From: Shumkonia mesophila
GTDB taxonomy: Bacteria > Pseudomonadota > Alphaproteobacteria > Rhodospirillales > Shumkoniaceae
Reading direction: 5' to 3'
Assembly: GCF_026163695.1 (NCBI RefSeq)
Contig: NZ_JAOTID010000009.1
Location: 124,001-188,000 of the forward strand
DNA: 64,000 bases
Both the position numbers and the translations under genes were made by a program. This document shows, piece after piece, positions 20,072 through 27,962 of this stretch; position 1 is the first letter of the stretch; the number at the start of each line of letters is the position of its first letter. The notes under the pieces are model-generated. The model saw only the letters and a list, made by a program, of their open reading frames with translations. It ran no database searches and had not been told where the DNA came from.

Positions 20072-21110
20072 CGTCTGGTTTGCCATTCCCGGCGACCTTG
20101 CGACGCCGACCGGCGGCTACGTCTATGCCCGCCGTTTGATGGCGGCGTTGCCGGCGACGGGATGGCGTCCCCACCCGCTTCCCCTCCCCGCCGGCTTTCC
20201 GCATCCGTCCCCGGATGACCTGCGCCGCACGTGCCAGGCCCTGGAATCCCTGCCGCCGTCATCCCCGGTCCTGGTCGACGGCCTGGCGTTCGGCGTCCTG
20301 CCGAGGGATCGGCTGGACGGCATGGGCCACCGCTGGATCGCCCTCGTGCATCATCCGCTGGCCCTGGAAACCGGCCTCGAACCGGCCGCAGCGGCACGCC
20401 TGCGCGCCAGCGAACGCGGGGCCCTCGGCGCGGCTTGCGCCGTCATCGCCACCAGCGAACACACCGCCGGCACGCTGGCCGAGGATTATGGCGTCGCGGC
20501 CGAGCGCCTTCATGTCGCCGTGCCGGGGACCGACCGCGCCAAGCGGACGAAAGGCGGCGGCACGGTGCCGTGCCTTCTTTCCGTGGCGACGGTGACCCGG
20601 CGCAAGGCCCATGACGTGCTTGTACAAGCCCTGTCCCGCCTCCCGGACCTGTCCTGGCGATGCCGGATCGTCGGCAGCCTCAAGCGCGAGCCGGCGACGG
20701 CGGCCGAGGTCGCGGCGCTGATCCGCGCGTCGGGCCTGGACGGGCGCGTCACCCTGGAGGGCGAGATCGCGGCCCATGACCTCGAGGCGGCTTACCGGAT
20801 GGCCGACCTTTTCGTCCTGCCGTCGCGCCACGAGGGCTACGGGATGGCTTTCGCCGAGGCCATGGCGCGTGGCCTTCCGGTCATCGCCTGCGCCATCGGC
20901 GCCGTGCCGCAGACGGTGCCGCCGAATGCCGGCCTGCTGGTCGCTTCCGACGATGCCGAGGCCCTGGCGGCGGCGTTGCGACGGGCGATTGCGGACGAGG
21001 GTCTGAGGCGACGGCTCGCCGATGCCGCGTGGGCCCACGGCCGCACGCTGCCGACCTGGGCCGAAACCGCCCGCGACGTCGCCGCCGCGTTGACGGCGGC
21101 CTCGACATGA
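20064..21110 (+). CDS. Glycosyltransferase family 4 (GT-B)
   Basis: This 348-residue cytoplasmic GT-B enzyme has an N-terminal acceptor domain starting PTGGYVYARRLM. Its C-terminal donor domain shows LSVATVTRRKAHDVLVQAL and the E-x7-E motif in SRHEGYGMAFAEAMARGLPVIA. It should transfer a nucleotide-activated sugar to an unknown acceptor. The GTG start (20064) lies inside the end of the QueD-like gene. The downstream methyltransferase overlaps its stop (ATGA). Confidence 0.85.
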   Translation: MRDVWFAIPGDLATPTGGYVYARRLMAALPATGWRPHPLPLPAGFPHPSPDDLRRTCQALESLPPSSPVLVDGLAFGVLPRDRLDGMGHRWIALVHHPLALETGLEPAAAARLRASERGALGAACAVIATSEHTAGTLAEDYGVAAERLHVAVPGTDRAKRTKGGGTVPCLLSVATVTRRKAHDVLVQALSRLPDLSWRCRIVGSLKREPATAAEVAALIRASGLDGRVTLEGEIAAHDLEAAYRMADLFVLPSRHEGYGMAFAEAMARGLPVIACAIGAVPQTVPPNAGLLVASDDAEALAAALRRAIADEGLRRRLADAAWAHGRTLPTWAETARDVAAALTAAST

Positions 21111-21955
21111 CCGGCTTTTCCCCGGAATGGCTGGCGCTGCGCGAACCCGCCGACGGGGCCGCGCGCAATGGCCAAATCCTGGCGGCATGCGCGCAGGCGT
21201 TCGCCGGCCGCGATGAACTGTCCGTTTGCGATCTCGGCGCGGGCACCGGCGCGTCGCTGCGCGCCTTCGCCGATCGATTGCCGCCCCGCCAACGCTGGAC
21301 CCTGGTCGATCACGACCAGGCCAATCTCGCCGCCGCCGGCCAGCGATTGACCGCGTGGGCCGAGCGCGCGGAGGCCGGTGAAAAGGAACTTGTCCTGTCG
21401 CACGGCGAGCGGCGCATCGTGGTGGAACGGGCCCGCCGCGACCTCGCCATCGAGCCCCACTGCTGGCCGGCCGGAACCAATCTTGTGACCGCTTCTGCGC
21501 TTTTCGATCTCACGTCGGGGGGATGGATCGGGCGTTTCGTCGCCGCCCTGGCCGCCGACCGCCTGCCGCTTCTGGCCACCCTGACCTTCGACGGGGAAAT
21601 CGTGCTCGATCCGCCGCATCGCCTCGATGCAACAATCGCCGGGGCGTTCCGGGCGCATCAGGAGGGGGACAAGGGATTCGGGCCCGCCGCCGGCGGCCAC
21701 GCGACGGACATCCTGGCCGTCCGCCTCAGGAATGCCGGTTATGCGGTGACCGTGGGCGACAGCCCGTGGCGGCTCGACCCCCCTATGGAAGGGCTGCGCG
21801 CGGCCTTCCTCGACGGCGTCGCCGCGGCGGTGGCGGAAACGGGCCTGCTCGATTCCGGCGCCATTGCGGCATGGCTGGCCGCAGGCCTAGCCGCCCAAGC
21901 CATCATGATCGGCCATCGCGACCTGTTCGCGATGCCGGGTCAGTCGGAACGATAG
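21107..21955 (+). CDS. Class I SAM-dependent methyltransferase
   Basis: This 282-residue protein has SAM motif I (VCDLGAGTGASLRAF, about residues 38-52) and an acidic residue ending the second strand (WTLVDHDQANLAAA). The family-specific C-terminal half gives no substrate. It is the last gene of the plus-strand run starting at 18672. Its end overlaps the convergent cytochrome b561 gene by 16 nt. Confidence 0.8.
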   Translation: MTGFSPEWLALREPADGAARNGQILAACAQAFAGRDELSVCDLGAGTGASLRAFADRLPPRQRWTLVDHDQANLAAAGQRLTAWAERAEAGEKELVLSHGERRIVVERARRDLAIEPHCWPAGTNLVTASALFDLTSGGWIGRFVAALAADRLPLLATLTFDGEIVLDPPHRLDATIAGAFRAHQEGDKGFGPAAGGHATDILAVRLRNAGYAVTVGDSPWRLDPPMEGLRAAFLDGVAAAVAETGLLDSGAIAAWLAAGLAAQAIMIGHRDLFAMPGQSER

Positions 21956-22491
21956 CCCGGCAGCATCCGGCGCAGGGTCTCGTCCCCCCGGATGAAATGG
22001 TGGTGCAGGGCGGCCCCCACGTGCAGCGCCAACAGGCCGGCCAGCGAGAAGCCAAGCCAGCGATGAAGGCGGAGCAGGACGTTGGCGAGTTGCTCGTCCT
22101 TGTCCAGCATGGCCGGCCATTCGAAAAGGTCGAAGACCATGATCGGGGCCCCGAAGGCCGAGGTCCCGGCCCATCCCAGCACCGGCATGGCCAAGAGAAC
22201 CGCATAGAGGGTCCAGTGCGAAATCGTTGCCGCCGCCACCTGCCAATCGGGAAGGCCGGGCACCAGGGGCGGCGCCGGGCGGTAGAGCCGCCACAGAAGG
22301 CGCGCGGCCATCAGGACCAGGACGAGGACACCGAGCGAACGGTGGAGGTCATAAAGCTGGTTTTGCACGGGCCCCTGGCCGACCCGGACCATGGCGAGGG
22401 CCACCGGTATCGCCGTCAGGACGGCGAGGGCGGTGACCCAATGAAAAAGCTTGGCGGCGGCGGAGTAGCCGGCGGAACGCGTCGATCTCAT
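21940..22491 (-). CDS. Cytochrome b561-type membrane protein
   Basis: This 183-residue inner-membrane dihaem b-type cytochrome has four hydrophobic helices and the expected haem histidines: AKLFHWVT, YDLHRSLG, ISHWTLY and LHVGAALHHH. YodB/CybB-family proteins pass electrons between quinone and periplasmic acceptors. It starts 6 nt after the RibD-like gene and is probably co-transcribed with it; whether it works in the same pathway is unclear. Confidence 0.85.
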   Translation of the reverse strand: MRSTRSAGYSAAAKLFHWVTALAVLTAIPVALAMVRVGQGPVQNQLYDLHRSLGVLVLVLMAARLLWRLYRPAPPLVPGLPDWQVAAATISHWTLYAVLLAMPVLGWAGTSAFGAPIMVFDLFEWPAMLDKDEQLANVLLRLHRWLGFSLAGLLALHVGAALHHHFIRGDETLRRMLPGYRSD

Positions 22492-22497
22492 GGCAGG

Positions 22498-23199
22498 TCA
22501 TCCTTCATCCCAATCCCCGGATGGGCATTTCCGCCTTCGTCCGAGGTCGCAATCGAACAGGACGTCGCCTTCGTCGAATGTCGTGACCGTCACCGACGGC
22601 CGCACCGCCTCGTCGAGCCGGGCGATCTCGGCCAACTGGATGCCGATCCGGCCCGAGCCGACGATCATCGGCGCAACGAGAACGTGCAGCCGGTCGAGAC
22701 AACCGGCATCCAGGAATTGCGATATCGTCATTCCCCCGCCTTCGATCAATATTCTGTGAAGTCCGAGATCGGCCAGGGCGGCGATGATGTCGCGCGGCGA
22801 GAACCGGCCTGCCGCCGCCGGAAGGCTGATCGCCTCGACGCCGGTTCGGGGCGGACGGGCGGCCGAACCGATGACGATGCGCCGCGCGCCCTCCTCCAGA
22901 CAGCGGGCGTTCGCCGGCAGCCGCCCCGCCGGATCGATGACGACGCGGGCCGGATTCGGCCCGTTTACACGCCGGACGGTCAGTTGCGGGTCGTCGGCCA
23001 GCGCCGTTCCGACGCCGACGACGACCGCATCCACCAACGCCCGCAAACGATGCAAATGGACGATGGCGGATTTGCCGTTGATGTAGTGCGAGTGGCCGCT
23101 TGCCGTGGCGATGCGGCCGTCCAGCGATTGTCCGATCTGGGCGATCACCAGGGACTTTGTTCGCCGCGCAGGAACTATTAGGGGGAGATAGGTGTTCAT
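22498..23199 (-). CDS. RibD C-terminal-type reductase (stand-alone, no deaminase domain)
   Basis: This 233-residue protein is related to 5-amino-6-(5-phosphoribosylamino)uracil reductase. Landmarks are AQIGQSLDGRIATASGHSHYIN, VGVGTALADDPQLTVR and ILIEGGGMTISQFLDAGCLDRL. It lacks the zinc deaminase half of RibD, so it should only reduce the ribosyl to a ribityl side chain. The ATG at 23199 has an excellent AGGGAGGGA site; an ATG at 23313 would add 38 residues and run into the ribA-like RBS. It is divergent from the GTP cyclohydrolase II-like gene. Confidence 0.82.
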   Translation of the reverse strand: MNTYLPLIVPARRTKSLVIAQIGQSLDGRIATASGHSHYINGKSAIVHLHRLRALVDAVVVGVGTALADDPQLTVRRVNGPNPARVVIDPAGRLPANARCLEEGARRIVIGSAARPPRTGVEAISLPAAAGRFSPRDIIAALADLGLHRILIEGGGMTISQFLDAGCLDRLHVLVAPMIVGSGRIGIQLAEIARLDEAVRPSVTVTTFDEGDVLFDCDLGRRRKCPSGDWDEG

Positions 23200-23317
23200 C
23201 AAAGAGTCCCTCCCTATCTTAGGGGGGGATGTGCCGTCGTGTGCGGCCGCCACGAGGGCTTGCCAGAGTGGTTCTTCGGCACCGTGAGATCTGCAGATTT
23301 TGGGGGAGGTCATCGCC

Positions 23318-24532
23318 GTGTCTTTCCAAAAAACCCGCTTCGCGACCGATCTGCCGAACGTGCTTCCTATAAGTGCTACCGCGAAAGGCGCCTTGGCAAG
23401 GCTGGCTGGCGACCCCGTGTGCGTGGCGGTCGAGCGGGCTGCGCAGGAATTGCGGCAGGGGCGGGCCGTCGTCGTGCGCAGCGCTTCGGAATCGCTGGTG
23501 GTCGCGGCGGCGGAGACGCTGGGCGGCGAAGAGATCGCCAACGTCGCGGCCGCCTTTGGCGAAGGCGTGGGATTGCTGCTGACGGAACCGCGCCTGCGAC
23601 ACATGGGATTCGATGCGGCGGGCCCCATGCGTGTGGCGCTGTCCGGGCTGGCCGCCGATGCCATCGAACGTCTGTTCGTCGCGGCGAACCCCGCCGTACC
23701 GGCGACCCCCGGCCGGGCCGCGTCAGCACTGGAAGCGGCCGCCCTCGAACTGGTGAGGACCGCTTATCTGATTCCCGCCGCCGTTGTCATGCCCGCCATT
23801 GCCGCGACCGCCACCCTGGCGGTGGTCGAGGCGACGGCGATCGCCCTCTATGCCGACCGCTCGGTACGCGACCTGCGCATTGTAGCGCGGGCACCGGTGC
23901 CGCTGGATGACGCCCCCCTCACCGAGTTCGTCGTCTTCAGCGGCGGCAACCGACGCGATCAGGTCGCCATCGTCGTCGGGCGGCCCGATCCCGCGCAACC
24001 GGTCCTGACCCGCCTGCATTCGGCCTGCCTGACCGGCGATCTGTTCGGCAGCCTGAAATGCGATTGCGGCGACCAGTTGCGCCTGGCCATCCAGGCCATC
24101 AACGCGGCCGGCGGCGGCTTGCTGCTGTACCTGGACCAGGAAGGCCGCGGCATCGGCCTGCGCAACAAGATGCGGGCCTACGGCTTGCAAACGCAGGGCC
24201 ACGACACGCTGGATGCCGACGCCGTCCTTGGCTATGGCCCCGACGAGCGGCGCTACGGCATCGCGGGGCGGATGCTCGACCTGCTGGGTTTCCGCCGCAT
24301 CGTGATGCTCACCAACAACCCCGACAAAATCCGCGCGATCGAGGAAACGGGTGTGATCGTCGAAGGGACGCGGCGGCTTTTGGGGGCGGTCAATCCGCAC
24401 AACGCGGTCTATCTTTCCACCAAGGCGACGCGGGCCGGGCACCTTCTCGACAAGATGCTGAAATCGATCGCCAAGGATGGGCTCAGGACGCGTCCGGCCA
24501 AGCCGCCGCAGCGACCTCCTCAAGCAGTTTGA
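23318..24532 (+). CDS. GTP cyclohydrolase II (RibA-like) with N-terminal extension
   Basis: This 404-residue protein has a C-terminal half (about 200-390) that is an intact GTP cyclohydrolase II. The zinc cysteines are 237, 248 and 250 in CLTGDLFGSLKCDC, followed by LDQEGRGIGLRNKMRAY, the DT/R-Y segment and LTNNPDKIRAIEETG. It should open the imidazole ring of GTP to give the diaminopyrimidine precursor of riboflavin. The N-terminal ~190 residues resemble a degenerate DHBP-synthase-like domain without its acidic active site. The GTG start has a GGGGAGG site 8 nt upstream. It overlaps the convergent creatininase gene by 50 nt. Confidence 0.85.
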   Translation: MSFQKTRFATDLPNVLPISATAKGALARLAGDPVCVAVERAAQELRQGRAVVVRSASESLVVAAAETLGGEEIANVAAAFGEGVGLLLTEPRLRHMGFDAAGPMRVALSGLAADAIERLFVAANPAVPATPGRAASALEAAALELVRTAYLIPAAVVMPAIAATATLAVVEATAIALYADRSVRDLRIVARAPVPLDDAPLTEFVVFSGGNRRDQVAIVVGRPDPAQPVLTRLHSACLTGDLFGSLKCDCGDQLRLAIQAINAAGGGLLLYLDQEGRGIGLRNKMRAYGLQTQGHDTLDADAVLGYGPDERRYGIAGRMLDLLGFRRIVMLTNNPDKIRAIEETGVIVEGTRRLLGAVNPHNAVYLSTKATRAGHLLDKMLKSIAKDGLRTRPAKPPQRPPQAV

Positions 24533-25253
24533 CCGTCTGCTCCGCCGCATGTTCGACGAGCGCCTTTCCGATTTCGGGCGTGGCAAGGTCGGGACGGCCG
24601 ATCCAGCCGCCGGCCGCGAGATCGTCGGTTTTCCACCCCCAGGCGATGGGACCGGAAGGAAAGAGCATGGGAGCGGGGCGGCGCGGCGGCGGCGATGCGA
24701 TGGCATCCCCACCGACGAGGTGCGGTGCCAGATGCAGGATCGCCGAGGTCTCGATCCATCCGCCGTGGATGTCGGCCGCCATGGGCCCCGGCGCGGCAAG
24801 GCCGGGCGGCAGGCCGAAATCGAGCCAGTGGACGTTGACGGCCAGCATGCCGAAGCGGGTCCGCAGCCGAAGCGCCGCCATGGCCGCCGCCGCCGCGTTG
24901 CCGCCGTGGCCATTGAACAGCACCACCCGTCGCACCCCCGCCAGGGCCAGGCCCTGCGCCGCCGCGACGATCTGGCCGACAAGGGCTTCCGGCTCGACCG
25001 ATAGGGTTCCCGGCCGGTCGGCGTGTTCGGCCGAGGCGCCAAGCCACAGGGCGGGCAAGCGCAGCACGCGGCGGTCGCGCCCGCCATCGGCGGCGGCCGC
25101 GCGCGCCAGGATGCCTTCGACGATGAGGCCGTCGGTGCCGAGCGGCAGATGGGGGCCGTGGGATTCGACGGCGGCCAGCGGCAGCATGGCGACGGCGTCG
25201 CCCGCCGCGGGGAACGCCGTCTGGGACAGATCGGCATAGGACAAAAACGTCAT
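24483..25253 (-). CDS. Creatininase-family metal-dependent amidohydrolase
   Basis: This 256-residue enzyme shows the family metal site PLAAVESHGPHLPLGTD (near the N-terminus), FNGHGGNAAA and ADIHGGWIETS. Relatives hydrolyse creatinine, mycofactocin precursors (MftE) or the formamide of a GTP-derived pyrimidine (ArfB). The last is notable beside a GTP cyclohydrolase II and a RibD-type reductase. The ATG overlaps the stop of the sulfatase-like gene (25250-25253), giving a two-gene minus-strand operon. Confidence 0.82.
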   Translation of the reverse strand: MTFLSYADLSQTAFPAAGDAVAMLPLAAVESHGPHLPLGTDGLIVEGILARAAAADGGRDRRVLRLPALWLGASAEHADRPGTLSVEPEALVGQIVAAAQGLALAGVRRVVLFNGHGGNAAAAAMAALRLRTRFGMLAVNVHWLDFGLPPGLAAPGPMAADIHGGWIETSAILHLAPHLVGGDAIASPPPRRPAPMLFPSGPIAWGWKTDDLAAGGWIGRPDLATPEIGKALVEHAAEQTVKLLEEVAAAAWPDAS

Positions 25254-26929
25254 CGGCTCCCCTCCCCCTCGGATGGCGCGGCCGTCATCGCCACCCCCGG
25301 CGTGAACGTGGCGAGCAGATGACCGCGCAGGGCTTCCATCGGCCAGGTCGGCGCCGCCGGGCCGGGTATCATGCCATCGGTCCAGCCCCAGCCGTCCATC
25401 GCCGCCAGAACGGACCCGTCGCTCGCGATAATGTGGATCGGGACATCGGGCCGCGACGTGTCGCCGGCGACAAACGGGATCGGCTGGTGGTCGCCGACGA
25501 CGATCATCAGCATGTTGTCGTCCTTGTGATCGGCCACGTAGGCCGTCAGGGTTTGCAGCACGTAGTCGATCGAGCGGACATACTGGGCGCGGATGCGCTC
25601 GGCGTCGGCCCACACCACCTCGGGCGCGTCCCCCGTGCGCAGGGCCGGGCCGAAGATGGCGCCGTCGCCGATGCGATCCCAGGGCGCCAGGACGGGAAGC
25701 GGCGTCCACGGCGCGTGGCTGGAGATCAGGACGACAGTCGCCATGATGGGCGGGCGGTCCGCGGCGTCCAGTTCCAGCCGGTCGAGGGCGGCCAGGGTGT
25801 ACTGGTCGGGCATGGAAATCCAGCCGAAGGGCTGTCCGGCGTAACCGAGATCGGCGGCGGCGTGTACCCGCTCGTAACCGAAGGATTGCGCTTCCGGCCA
25901 TACTTCCGTGATGCCGGGCACGACGGCCACGGTGGACCAACCGGCGCGCTGGAAATCGTGGATCAAAAGCCGGCGCCGGCCGAGGAGAAGCGCGTCATAG
26001 CGCCCCTGGCCGTCGATGCGAAAGCCGGAAAGCAGGGTGCCGTGGGCGAGCCAGCTTTGCCCGCCGAAGGTCGACGACGCCAGCCACGCGCTGCGGGCCG
26101 CGAAGCCGGCCTTCTTCAATTCGGCGTCGAAACGGCTGAGGGTGGGGCCGGTGACGGCGGCGTAGGACGGAGTCTCGATGGCCGTACGGCCATAGGACTC
26201 GACGAACACCAGCAGGACGTCGGTCTTTCCCAGTCCCGACAACAGCCGGTCGGACGGCGTCTCGTCCTCGGCGAGCCCGGCGCGGAACCGCTCGAGGTCG
26301 CCGAAGGTCTGCCAATGCCAAAGCAGTTGGTCGCGCACGAAGTGGCTCGACGTGGCGGTCGTCGCCGCTTCGCCTTGCGCACGGACATCGGCGACGTCGA
26401 GGATGCCGTAGCCGATCAAAAGGAAGACGGCGGCGGCGACCGCGAGCCGGGGACGCCAGGGGTCGAATGCCGCCACCACGGCGCGAAGCGTACCCACGAG
26501 GACGGCGCCGGCGACGGCGGCCAGCGCGAGCGCGGCCACGACCGCCAGCGAGGTCAGGAGCGGTCCGATAGCGCCGGACAGAAGCTGAATGCCCGCCGGC
26601 ACCAGGTGGAGATGAAGAAAGGCGTTGAACGGACGCGCATAGATGGCAAAGACCGCGAGGTTTGCCGCCTTGAGCGCCACCAACACGCCGAGAACAAGCA
26701 CCGCCGCTCCGCGCGTCCATCGGCGCGCCCGCGCCGGTACCGCGAACAGGGCCAGCAGCAGGATCGGCAGTTCGATGGGCAGGCGCAAAAACGCCCCCAC
26801 CGAGAATTCGTCCGTGTAGGCCGGCAGCACGAACAGCAGGTAGAGGATCGTCAGGCCGGCGAATCCCCCCGCCACGCCCCTCAAGGACACCCCGCGACCC
26901 CCCGACCCCGACGCTGGCACGTTGGTCAT
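25250..26929 (-). CDS. Sulfatase / LTA synthase-like membrane phospho- or alcohol-transferase
   Basis: This 559-residue protein has an N-terminal set of hydrophobic helices (about residues 15-200). A periplasmic alkaline-phosphatase-superfamily domain follows: VLLVFVESYGRTAIE, a serine/threonine-rich nucleophile candidate in ASSTFGGQSWLAHG, and the metal site near MIVVGDHQP. The layout matches LTA synthase, OpgB and phosphoethanolamine transferases rather than soluble sulfatases. It may move a phospho-alcohol head group onto an envelope molecule. The ATG at 26929 was preferred because upstream sequence is the divergent promoter region. Confidence 0.75.
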   Translation of the reverse strand: MTNVPASGSGGRGVSLRGVAGGFAGLTILYLLFVLPAYTDEFSVGAFLRLPIELPILLLALFAVPARARRWTRGAAVLVLGVLVALKAANLAVFAIYARPFNAFLHLHLVPAGIQLLSGAIGPLLTSLAVVAALALAAVAGAVLVGTLRAVVAAFDPWRPRLAVAAAVFLLIGYGILDVADVRAQGEAATTATSSHFVRDQLLWHWQTFGDLERFRAGLAEDETPSDRLLSGLGKTDVLLVFVESYGRTAIETPSYAAVTGPTLSRFDAELKKAGFAARSAWLASSTFGGQSWLAHGTLLSGFRIDGQGRYDALLLGRRRLLIHDFQRAGWSTVAVVPGITEVWPEAQSFGYERVHAAADLGYAGQPFGWISMPDQYTLAALDRLELDAADRPPIMATVVLISSHAPWTPLPVLAPWDRIGDGAIFGPALRTGDAPEVVWADAERIRAQYVRSIDYVLQTLTAYVADHKDDNMLMIVVGDHQPIPFVAGDTSRPDVPIHIIASDGSVLAAMDGWGWTDGMIPGPAAPTWPMEALRGHLLATFTPGVAMTAAPSEGEGSR

Positions 26930-26978
26930 TCCCCGGCTCAAGCCTATGATGCGATCTTCACCGATCGGTCCCAGTAAC

Positions 26979-27962
26979 ATGGCGTGCGAACCCTCACGTG
27001 AACAGGTCCCATCGAACGACGGCACGGCGAACGGCCACGCCGGGTGGCGTATCGCGGCCACCGTCGCCCTCCTGGCGACGCTGGCCTGGTTCCTCGACAC
27101 TAAGGCCGTCGCGACCGCGTTGGCGGGCGCCGACGCCCTGCCGATCCTCGCCGCCCTCTTGCTGGTGCAGGCGCAGATCGTCCTCTCCGCCTGGCGCTGG
27201 CGGCTGATCGCGGAAAGGCTGGGGCTGCGCCTGCCGTTGGGCCTGGCCGTCGGCGAATACTACGTCGCCTCGCTGCTGAACCTGGTCCTGCCCGGCGGCG
27301 TGCCGGGGGATGCGCTGAGGGCCGTGCGATTGGCGAAAGCCGCCGCCGCTCCCGCGTGGCGGCCGGTGGTGCGTTCGATCATCCTGGAACGCGCGGCCGG
27401 GCAGATGGCGCTGGCCGGCGTGATGGTGGTGGGATTCGCGGCATGGCCGTTAGTGCTTGAGGGGCGGGTGCCGGACGAAGCGGCCTGGCTCGGCGTCGGC
27501 GTGCTGGTGGCGGGCTGCGTGATCGCCCTCATGCTCGCCATCCTCGCCAGGGGCGGCCCCGCCGCGATGCGCTCGGCCGTGGCGGGTTTGGGTGTCGACC
27601 TGTTTCGCGCGCTGGCGGCCGATGGCGCGTGGCTGACGCAGGGAATTCTCAACCTGGCCATCGTCGCCAGCTACGTCGCGGCCTTCGCGCTGGCGGCGGC
27701 GGCCCTCGGTCACCCTGTGCCGTGGGTGGGATGGTTCACCGTGGTGCCGGTCGTTCTTTTCAGCATGATCGTACCGGTGACGATCGGCGGCTGGGGCGTG
27801 CGCGAGGCCATCGCCGCCAGCCTGTGGCCGCTGCTCGGCCTAGACCCCACGATCGGGTTCGCGACCAGCGTACTCTATGGGTTGATCGCCGTGATCGGCA
27901 GCCTTCCGGGCGCGGCCTTCCTGGTGTTCAGGCTTCGTGGCGACGCGAGGCCAGCCATATGA
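26979..27962 (+). CDS. Lysylphosphatidylglycerol synthase/AglD-type transmembrane protein (flippase-like)
   Basis: This 327-residue integral membrane protein of the UPF0104/LPG-synthase TM superfamily shows LLVQAQIVLSAWRWRLIAERLGL, YYVASLLNLVLPGGVPGDALRAVRLAK and VTIGGWGVREA. Members translocate or synthesise lipid-linked compounds, but many, including this short form without a catalytic domain, lack an assigned activity. The ATG at 26979 was chosen as the start nearest the first hydrophobic segment; an in-frame start at 26922 exists. It is divergent from the sulfatase-like gene, with 49 nt between them. Confidence 0.75.
   Translation: MACEPSREQVPSNDGTANGHAGWRIAATVALLATLAWFLDTKAVATALAGADALPILAALLLVQAQIVLSAWRWRLIAERLGLRLPLGLAVGEYYVASLLNLVLPGGVPGDALRAVRLAKAAAAPAWRPVVRSIILERAAGQMALAGVMVVGFAAWPLVLEGRVPDEAAWLGVGVLVAGCVIALMLAILARGGPAAMRSAVAGLGVDLFRALAADGAWLTQGILNLAIVASYVAAFALAAAALGHPVPWVGWFTVVPVVLFSMIVPVTIGGWGVREAIAASLWPLLGLDPTIGFATSVLYGLIAVIGSLPGAAFLVFRLRGDARPAI

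Noticed and set aside
23200-23317. FMN riboswitch or other leader RNA between the RibD-like and GTP cyclohydrolase II genes
   Set aside because: The gap is only ~118 nt and shows none of the conserved RFN-element segments.
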